Below, in pieces: positions 7,507 to 11,102 of a DNA stretch of 11,102 bases (position 1 is its first letter; every line of letters begins with the position of its first letter). Below the pieces are notes generated by a model. The model did no database searches, was not told where the DNA came from, and saw only the letters and a program-made list of their open reading frames with translations. The stretch lies in contig CAJUQU010000107.1 of assembly GCA_910588595.1 (NCBI GenBank), positions 1-11,102 of the forward strand. Reading direction: 5' to 3'. This DNA comes from an uncultured Lachnospiraceae bacterium (GTDB lineage Bacteria > Bacillota_A > Clostridia > Lachnospirales > Lachnospiraceae). A program made the position numbers and the translations under genes.

Positions 7507-7535
7507 TTGACATCAGAACAATAGTTTGATATCAT
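7507..7535 (+). promoter_or_regulatory. Sigma-A type promoter of the rpn gene
   Basis: TTGACA (7507-7512) is followed after exactly 17 bp by TATCAT (7530-7535), one mismatch from each-step consensus spacing and sequence. Transcription would start near 7542, giving a leader of about 78 nt before the ATG at 7620. The palindrome TATTCGAATA lies 17 bp upstream of the -35. Confidence 0.7.
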
Positions 7536-7619
7536 AATCTCAGAACATATATTCACACACTAAAACATATAGCAAAATGGTGTAAGCTATGTTACTATAC
7601 GAATAAGAGGAGCTTGTAA

Positions 7620-8636
7620 ATGGGTACAAAAGACATTACAGAAAAGCAGCTGGCTGACTACAACGACGTGTTTGCCGACATCATAAACGGCGTATTGTTC
7701 GGCGGTGAACAGGTGGTCCTGGAACATGAATTGCGGAATGCCAAGGACAAAAGCCAGTACAAATTCAACAACACGATCCATGAACAGGAACGTGACCTGT
7801 CCAAACACTGGATCCCGCACAGGATCTGTTTTGCACTGTTCGGATTTGAGCACCAGACGGCTCCGGAGCCATACACCCCGATGCGGGTGATCGGGTACGA
7901 CGGCGCTTCCTACCGCGGGCAGCTGACAAAACCTGAACGGGATAAGCCGAAATATCCCGTCGTCACCATCGTGCTGTATTTCGGCACCAAACACTGGAAC
8001 CAGCCCAGAAGTCTACATGAGTGCATGCGGATTCCAAAACGGCTGGAACCGTTCGTCAATGACTATAAGATCAATCTTGTGGAAGTCGCTTTCCTGGATG
8101 ATCAGCTCGACAACTTCCACAGCGATTTCCGCATTGTTGCCGAATACTTTGTCAACAAGCGCAAAAACACAGACTATATACCCAGTGCACAGGAGATCAG
8201 GCATGTGGATGCATTTCTGAAACTGATGCAGGCACTGGAAGGGGACGACAGATACGAGGAAGTACTGCACACACTACAAAGTGAAGGAAAAAAGGAGGGT
8301 GTCAAAATGAGCGAGGTATTGGATAGAATTGAAAACAGAGGGATCATCATCGGCGAAAAACGCGGCATCTCCATCGGTGAGAAACGTGGCATCTCTATCG
8401 GTGAGAAACGCGGTATCTCCATCGGCGAAAAACGCGGCATCTCTATCGGTGAGAAACGCGGCATCTCCATCGGCAGTGAAAAAATGGCAAATGCGATCAA
8501 TACACTCAATTCGATCCTGCTAAAACAAAACCGACTCGATGACTTAAAACGTGCAACCGCCGATTTTGATTATCAGAAACAGCTTCTGTGCGAATATGGT
8601 CTCTATAACGACGAAGACTATCTGACAAAGGAGTGA
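7620..8636 (+). CDS. Rpn-family PD-(D/E)XK nuclease (transposase-related)
   Basis: This 338-residue protein belongs to the Rpn/YhgA-like group, DNA endonucleases related to transposase-associated nucleases; Escherichia coli members promote recombination and act in phage defence. Residues about 10-130 form the nuclease core: YNDVFADIINGVLFGG near the N-terminus, Asp59 in RDLSKHW, then the hydrophobic strand ending FGFEHQ (Glu77, Gln79), corresponding to the D...ExQ/K centre, and YDGASYRGQL after it. RPVV-like strand PVVTIVLYFG and the NDYKINLVEVAFL segment are typical of Clostridial homologues. After about residue 215 come a short helix, six 8-residue repeats (240-288) and a helical tail. GAGGAG sits 7 nt before the ATG, and a consensus promoter lies upstream. 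A second strong start site inside the gene would give the last 109 residues alone. No partner gene is next to it; such genes often stand alone in the genome. Confidence 0.88.
   Translation: MGTKDITEKQLADYNDVFADIINGVLFGGEQVVLEHELRNAKDKSQYKFNNTIHEQERDLSKHWIPHRICFALFGFEHQTAPEPYTPMRVIGYDGASYRGQLTKPERDKPKYPVVTIVLYFGTKHWNQPRSLHECMRIPKRLEPFVNDYKINLVEVAFLDDQLDNFHSDFRIVAEYFVNKRKNTDYIPSAQEIRHVDAFLKLMQALEGDDRYEEVLHTLQSEGKKEGVKMSEVLDRIENRGIIIGEKRGISIGEKRGISIGEKRGISIGEKRGISIGEKRGISIGSEKMANAINTLNSILLKQNRLDDLKRATADFDYQKQLLCEYGLYNDEDYLTKE
8307..8636 (+). CDS. Possible internal gene: C-terminal 109 residues of the Rpn protein made separately
   Basis: In frame with the rpn gene, an ATG at codon 230 is preceded by AAGGAGGG (8292-8299) with a 7-nt spacer, a better ribosome binding site than that of the full-length start. 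The product would begin MSEVLDRIENRG, contain all six 8-residue repeats and the helical tail, and lack the nuclease core. In E. coli rpn genes an in-frame small product (RpnS) made from an internal start has been reported to counteract the full-length toxic nuclease. This gene has the same design: nuclease first, linker, internal start, variable repeat tail. Whether the site is used is inferred from sequence only. It could otherwise be a chance purine run coding the GKKEG stretch. Confidence 0.5.
   Translation: MSEVLDRIENRGIIIGEKRGISIGEKRGISIGEKRGISIGEKRGISIGEKRGISIGSEKMANAINTLNSILLKQNRLDDLKRATADFDYQKQLLCEYGLYNDEDYLTKE
8337..8483 (+). repeat. Six tandem 24-bp repeats in the rpn gene
   Basis: Units begin at 8337, 8361, 8385, 8409, 8433 and 8457. 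Each codes RGISIGEK; the first reads RGIIIGEK and the last has one extra Ser (RGISIGSEK, 27 bp). The middle units differ only by synonymous third-position changes, so the amino acid pattern is conserved while DNA is slightly diverged. Copy number can change in steps of eight residues without breaking the frame. Confidence 0.95.
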
Positions 8637-8637
8637 A

Positions 8638-8667
8638 ACAAGACCGCCGCTTTCGCGGTGGTCTTGT
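8638..8667. terminator. Bidirectional hairpin terminator between convergent genes
   Basis: ACAAGACCGCCGC (8638-8650) pairs with GCGGTGGTCTTGT (8655-8667) around a 4-nt loop, with one G-U pair. On the minus strand the loop is GAAA and the stem is followed by a T-rich stretch (TTGTTTC), while on the plus strand the tract is weaker. It starts 1 nt after the rpn stop codon and lies 33 bp after the radical SAM gene stop, so it probably ends both transcripts. Confidence 0.75.
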
Positions 8668-8700
8668 CATCCATACATAGTTCTAGAATATGCCTATCAG

Positions 8701-9975
8701 TCACTGTCTCTCATAGCGTATCCTATAATACAGCTTTAGAAATTCTTCCAGATAATCCCTCTCCGGCGGACACGCACATTTCCCTAATTTCCGCAGATAG
8801 TCACATCCGCCGTTGCAGTATGGCAGAAGTCTGCATTCTCTGCACTCGTCGACTTTGTAAGGATCCGTACAGGGTTCTGCACTTCCACAGCCCGCACAGT
8901 CCAGATGATAGACCAAAGTCCCATTGACGATCTGTGCAAAAGAGTCTTTGGGATCGTAGGTTCGATCACAATGATACAGATATAACCCTGGACCAACAAC
9001 ATAATTATTGTTTGCATAAGCTCCACAGTACACACCGAAATTCTGGAAACAGCTCATATCACTGATGCAGAACTGATGATCCAACGCCCAGTTTGCCAGT
9101 TCGATCACATGCTTCATGTATGTGTCAACATCCAACTCGATCTCCGCACAAGGTCTGTGGTCATAACTCACAATTCGGTTAAAGGAAAAGGAAAGTGATG
9201 AATGTCTATATCCCGAAAGCTCTTCAAAGATATCCCTGATATTCTCAATATTACTCTTGCAGAGATCGATCTTGACTATAACCCTGGTATATCTTGTCAT
9301 ACTGATGATATTCTTGATCACGCGCGCTGAGTCGTACTCTGTTGACGGGCGCAGTGCGCTCTGTGTCTCCTTTGTGCCAACCATCGATACCGTCACATTG
9401 GTCAACCCATAGCGCTCCATCATCCTGAAAAATTTCTCATCAAAAATGGATGCGTTTGTTGAAACAGAATAACTGTATGTATGCTTTTTGTCCTTGTCTG
9501 CCCTGGCACAGAACTTTAGTATCTTCTCCCTTGCCAGAAGCGGCTCTCCGCCATACCAGCTGATATGAATGTTCCGCTGCGGCACTCCCAGCAAAAACGT
9601 ATACAATCCATCAAAGTCATCATCTGTCATTTCCTCACACTGAAAATCCAGATTTCTCTGGTAGCAGAAAGTACAGTCGCTATTGCACTTCAATGTACTG
9701 ATCACTGTTATATTTAACTCGTCTGTACTGTTTACGGTTTTTAAGTGTCTGCGCTGAATCTCTCTCATCTCATCGTAATCGTCCTCTACAATGAACCGGT
9801 CTTCATACAATTTGGGCCAATAAATGGACGTCGTATCGTTTGGATTTTGGAGACATCTGATGCATCCCTCGTTTCGGTCTGCTGGAAGCTGGAGCAGGGT
9901 ATCATTCACCAGATTGTAATACAGTACAAAATCATTGATCTTTGCCGAAATGTAATAATTTGATTTTCTCATCAT
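8701..9975 (-). CDS. Radical SAM/SPASM-domain protein, probable peptide-modifying enzyme
   Basis: This is a 424-residue enzyme (423 from the second ATG, which is better placed after GAGGG). Residues 1-80 resemble the N-terminal peptide-recognition region usual in peptide maturases. The radical SAM core has the cluster motif CNSDCTFC (Cys97, Cys101, Cys104) and a GGEP motif (142-145) for SAM binding. The C-terminal SPASM region binds auxiliary iron-sulfur clusters: Cys317, Cys336, then Cys360/363/369, and the exact pattern CX2CX5CX3C at 378, 381, 387 and 391, with Cys400 and 402 after it. SPASM radical SAM proteins mostly install crosslinks or other changes in ribosomally made peptides, or act as sulfatase-maturing enzymes. 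A 43-codon ORF 28 bp upstream is a possible substrate. No transporter or protease gene is next to it in the window. The cysteine set is complete, so the enzyme should be functional. Confidence 0.9.
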   Translation of the reverse strand: MMRKSNYYISAKINDFVLYYNLVNDTLLQLPADRNEGCIRCLQNPNDTTSIYWPKLYEDRFIVEDDYDEMREIQRRHLKTVNSTDELNITVISTLKCNSDCTFCYQRNLDFQCEEMTDDDFDGLYTFLLGVPQRNIHISWYGGEPLLAREKILKFCARADKDKKHTYSYSVSTNASIFDEKFFRMMERYGLTNVTVSMVGTKETQSALRPSTEYDSARVIKNIISMTRYTRVIVKIDLCKSNIENIRDIFEELSGYRHSSLSFSFNRIVSYDHRPCAEIELDVDTYMKHVIELANWALDHQFCISDMSCFQNFGVYCGAYANNNYVVGPGLYLYHCDRTYDPKDSFAQIVNGTLVYHLDCAGCGSAEPCTDPYKVDECRECRLLPYCNGGCDYLRKLGKCACPPERDYLEEFLKLYYRIRYERQ

Positions 9976-10003
9976 TTCCCTCTTTCATGGAATAGTGCAG
10001 TGC

Positions 10004-10135
10004 TCAGAAACTGTGCATTGATAAGCATATAGACTGGTAAGTATATATGCTGTCCTTAACGGACTGTTCCAACGCAATAATACGCCAGCCGTAGCCGCAA
10101 AACGGCATTCTTCCTTTTGTGGCTGTGTGCATCAT
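10004..10135 (-). CDS. Small ORF upstream of the radical SAM gene, candidate precursor peptide
   Basis: This 43-codon frame starts with ATG ATG after AGGAA and a 7-nt spacer and ends 28 bp before the radical SAM start. The peptide opens MMHTATKGRMPFCGYGWR and continues with a mixed segment ending in CLSMHSF; it has no signal peptide or membrane segment. A second start (Met10) also has a close AGGA. The GYGWRIIA stretch resembles, by eye, the GDGWKVMA stretch of the streptide precursor, in which a Trp is crosslinked by a SPASM enzyme. A hairpin (10093-10102 with 10115-10124) covers codons 4-15 and displays the second start in its loop. The leader would be unusually short and not acidic. Alternatives are a decayed fragment (the PFCGYGWR stretch also faintly recalls serine recombinases) or chance. 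No clear promoter was seen; TACTAT lies at 10191-10196 with an inverted repeat GTGTACT/AGTACAC around it (10159-10199). Confidence 0.35.
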   Translation of the reverse strand: MMHTATKGRMPFCGYGWRIIALEQSVKDSIYTYQSICLSMHSF

Positions 10136-10431
10136 TTTACAGTTCCTATCATTTTTTCGTGTACTGCCGTATTCGTATCATTAAAAATCCATAGTACACA
10201 TTTTCGAGAGTGTAGGGAGCTGCCGAAAAACGACCGATACAGATTCCAAACTACTTATCAGTTTTCCCAAACGCAGATAAGACAGTGCCTGAATGAAAAT
10301 TTGCGGTAATGGAAATAGTGATGTCAGAAAACAGACGCCAAGATCAACCTGAACAAAAACACTTTAGTACACAAGAGCAGTTATCGTTTATCATCAATAA
10401 ATATCAGTATACCATTGATTTATGCCAGAAT
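10136..10431. other. Intergenic region without recognised gene
   Basis: About 300 bp upstream of the radical SAM unit. Plus-strand frames here have no good ribosome binding site, and the minus strand shows only frames of ten codons or fewer. A 7-bp inverted repeat (10159-10165 with 10193-10199) lies where a promoter of the radical SAM unit is expected. The octamer TGATAAGT occurs on the minus strand at 10253-10260, the same octamer that spans the junction of the tandem repeats at 10521-10578. A frame beginning MSENRRQDQPEQKHF at 10321 has natural-looking composition but runs through a terminator hairpin, so it is not called. Confidence 0.5.
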
Positions 10432-10497
10432 CAATGCCCAGAGTGGTTCAAATTGAGATTTTCATTTTGGACCACTCTGGGCATTGCTTTTGTTTCG
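10432..10497 (+). terminator. Very strong hairpin, likely plus-strand terminator
   Basis: CAATGCCCAGAGTGGT (10432-10447) is perfectly complementary to 10471-10486, and pairing can continue inward to a 21-bp stem with a 13-nt loop and one G-U pair. It is followed by CTTTTGTTTCG on the plus strand. There is no T-run on the minus side. No gene is clearly recognised directly upstream on the plus strand, so it may end an unidentified short transcript or insulate the peptide gene promoter downstream from upstream transcription. Confidence 0.65.
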
Positions 10498-10520
10498 TTC
10501 ATGCGTTTAAATAAGGTTGT

Positions 10521-10578
10521 TAAGTCACTTTTCACACAGCCGTACTTGATAAGTCACTTTTCATGCAGCTATACTTGT
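10521..10578. repeat. Two tandem 29-bp direct repeats upstream of the peptide gene
   Basis: Copies at 10521-10549 and 10550-10578 share TAAGTCACTTTTCA and CAGC at the same place and TACTTG near the end; 24 of 29 positions agree. The second copy ends 6 bp before the candidate -35 of the peptide gene. A pair of head-to-tail copies directly upstream of a promoter is the usual layout of an activator operator. The nearby TPR-type regulator is the natural candidate to bind here. Confidence 0.8.
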
Positions 10579-10584
10579 TCCGCA

Positions 10585-10614
10585 TTGTTACTGACGGAGC
10601 ATATGATCTATAGT
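10585..10614 (+). promoter_or_regulatory. Candidate promoter of the secreted peptide gene
   Basis: TTGTTA (10585-10590) and TATAGT (10609-10614) are 18 bp apart; each hexamer has two mismatches to consensus. Transcription would start near 10621, about 25 nt before the ATG. The direct repeats end 6 bp upstream, as expected for an activator-assisted promoter. Confidence 0.45.
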
Positions 10615-10645
10615 AAATTTTTACGAAAGAAGGAATCATAAAATC

Positions 10646-10798
10646 ATGAAAAACGTAGTTAAAAAAGTTATGAGCGTTGTGCTCTTACTTGCTCTCACGG
10701 TTACTTTAAATGCAGGCGTTGTTGGATCATTTCCTCAGTTTGATGGCGGAATCGCTCCACTGAGTGATGGTTTACCATATACAGAAATACAGTTTTAG
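10646..10798 (+). CDS. Small secreted peptide, candidate signalling peptide precursor
   Basis: This 50-residue protein is too short for a usual ORF cut-off. It has a positively charged start (MKNVVKKVM), a hydrophobic core (SVVLLLALTVTL), possible cleavage after NAG or VVG, and a short acidic, proline-containing tail ending SDGLPYTEIQF. AAGGA lies 11 nt before the ATG, slightly far but usable. Size and plan match PapR-like pro-pheromones, in which an exported precursor is cut and the C-terminal oligopeptide re-enters the cell to bind a TPR regulator. It is convergent with, and overlaps by 4 bp, the gene of a TPR-type regulator, the pairing typical of RRNPP systems. Alternatives are a small secreted peptide of other function or the truncated start of a longer secreted protein. 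Confidence 0.6.
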   Translation: MKNVVKKVMSVVLLLALTVTLNAGVVGSFPQFDGGIAPLSDGLPYTEIQF

Positions 10799-11102
10799 TT
10801 TTGAATTGATAAAAGTGTTTTAATTCGTTCTTTAATCAACATTTCCCATTCTGAACTTTTGTTAATCTGAGATAGTATCATACATCTTTTCAAATACACT
10901 TCTGCGTGATATCTCTGCTTTGCAGGGATATCATTCTTTATATATTGACCATGACTGTTATTCCAACAATTGTTATATAAATTGGCTATTAAAGTATTCA
11001 TTCTATAACAATAAATACACTCTCTCATCACTCTTAAACTAATGAAATCTGATTTTTCATATTCACCCACATCTCCGTATATATTCGCTATATTTGTCAT
11101 AA
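10795..11102 (-). CDS. C-terminal part of a TPR-type transcriptional regulator (RRNPP/Rgg/PlcR-like), partial
   Basis: About 102 C-terminal residues are present; the gene continues beyond the right edge, so its N-terminus (expected helix-turn-helix) is not visible and the ATG at 11100 is probably internal. The visible part is all helical and has a TPR-like repeat feel: NIANIYGDVGEYEKSDFISLRVMRECI style helices, then YRMNTLIANLYNNCWNN and a final helix pair. This pattern is typical of the C-terminal peptide-binding domain of helix-turn-helix regulators in Clostridia, including those sensing secreted oligopeptides. The stop codon overlaps the stop of the convergent secreted peptide gene. Assignment to the RRNPP group is from sequence style and context, and the missing N-terminus would settle it. 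Confidence 0.65.
   Translation of the reverse strand, partial: MTNIANIYGDVGEYEKSDFISLRVMRECIYCYRMNTLIANLYNNCWNNSHGQYIKNDIPAKQRYHAEVYLKRCMILSQINKSSEWEMLIKERIKTLLSIQN

Noticed and set aside
7255..7524. Plus-strand 89-codon frame
   Set aside because: It needs a TTG start without a ribosome site, has AT-driven Lys/Ile/Phe/Ser composition, and runs into the rpn promoter.
8337..8483. CRISPR-like periodic repeats
   Set aside because: The 24-bp units are directly adjacent without spacers and encode in-frame RGISIGEK units of the Rpn protein.
10093..10124. Hairpin considered as a terminator upstream of the radical SAM gene
   Set aside because: No T-tract follows it on either strand; it fits better as an RNA structure inside the small ORF.
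10127..10309. Plus-strand 60-codon frame
   Set aside because: No ribosome binding site and no recognisable sequence; it overlaps the probable promoter region of the radical SAM unit.
10309..10641. Plus-strand 110-codon frame beginning MEIVMSENRR
   Set aside because: It runs through a strong terminator hairpin, both 29-bp repeats and the peptide promoter; only its first 40 residues look protein-like, so it is at best a remnant.

Overview
The window looks like a chromosomal segment of a gut-type Firmicute, most probably a member of the Lachnospiraceae or a near relative (Clostridia). The evidence is Gram-positive style Shine-Dalgarno sites (AGGAGG, AAAGGAG), a Gram-positive two-component/ABC locus, an Rpn-type nuclease of the form common in that family, and a TPR-type peptide-sensing regulator. 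The left part is fairly GC-rich; about 6960-7620 and 10000-11102 are clearly AT-richer. No tRNA, rRNA, CRISPR array or intact transposase gene was seen.

Positions 1-6690, all on the minus strand, form a signalling and transport locus. In transcription order it holds an OmpR-family response regulator, a lipoprotein with C-terminal membrane segments, a sensor histidine kinase, and, after a terminator and a candidate activator-controlled promoter, an ABC ATPase and a large duplicated FtsX/MacB-type permease that overlap by 4 bp. This layout fits a TCS that senses an envelope stress or peptide and induces its own transporter. The kinase linker is unusual: it is partly built from palindromic and tandem DNA repeats kept in frame. 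A 42-codon reading frame of unknown meaning and a strong palindrome follow the permease.

Positions 6690-7620 are gene-poor and AT-rich. At 7620-8636 (plus) lies an Rpn-family PD-(D/E)XK nuclease gene with a consensus promoter. It carries a strong internal ribosome binding site and ATG that would make the last 109 residues separately, which matches the gene-within-gene toxin/antitoxin design described for Rpn proteins. The C-terminal part contains six tandem 8-residue repeats. A bidirectional hairpin separates it from the convergent gene.

Positions 8701-11102 hold what may be a compact peptide-signalling and peptide-modification locus. It contains a radical SAM/SPASM enzyme (minus), a 43-codon small ORF 28 bp upstream of it that could be its substrate, a strong terminator hairpin, two 29-bp tandem direct repeats in front of a promoter, a 50-residue secreted peptide gene (plus), and, convergent with and touching that gene, the C-terminal part of a TPR-type (RRNPP/Rgg/PlcR-like) regulator that runs off the window. 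The arrangement recalls quorum-sensing-controlled radical SAM peptide clusters of streptococci, but the link is inferred from position only. This block and the nested rpn gene are the most interesting parts of the window.
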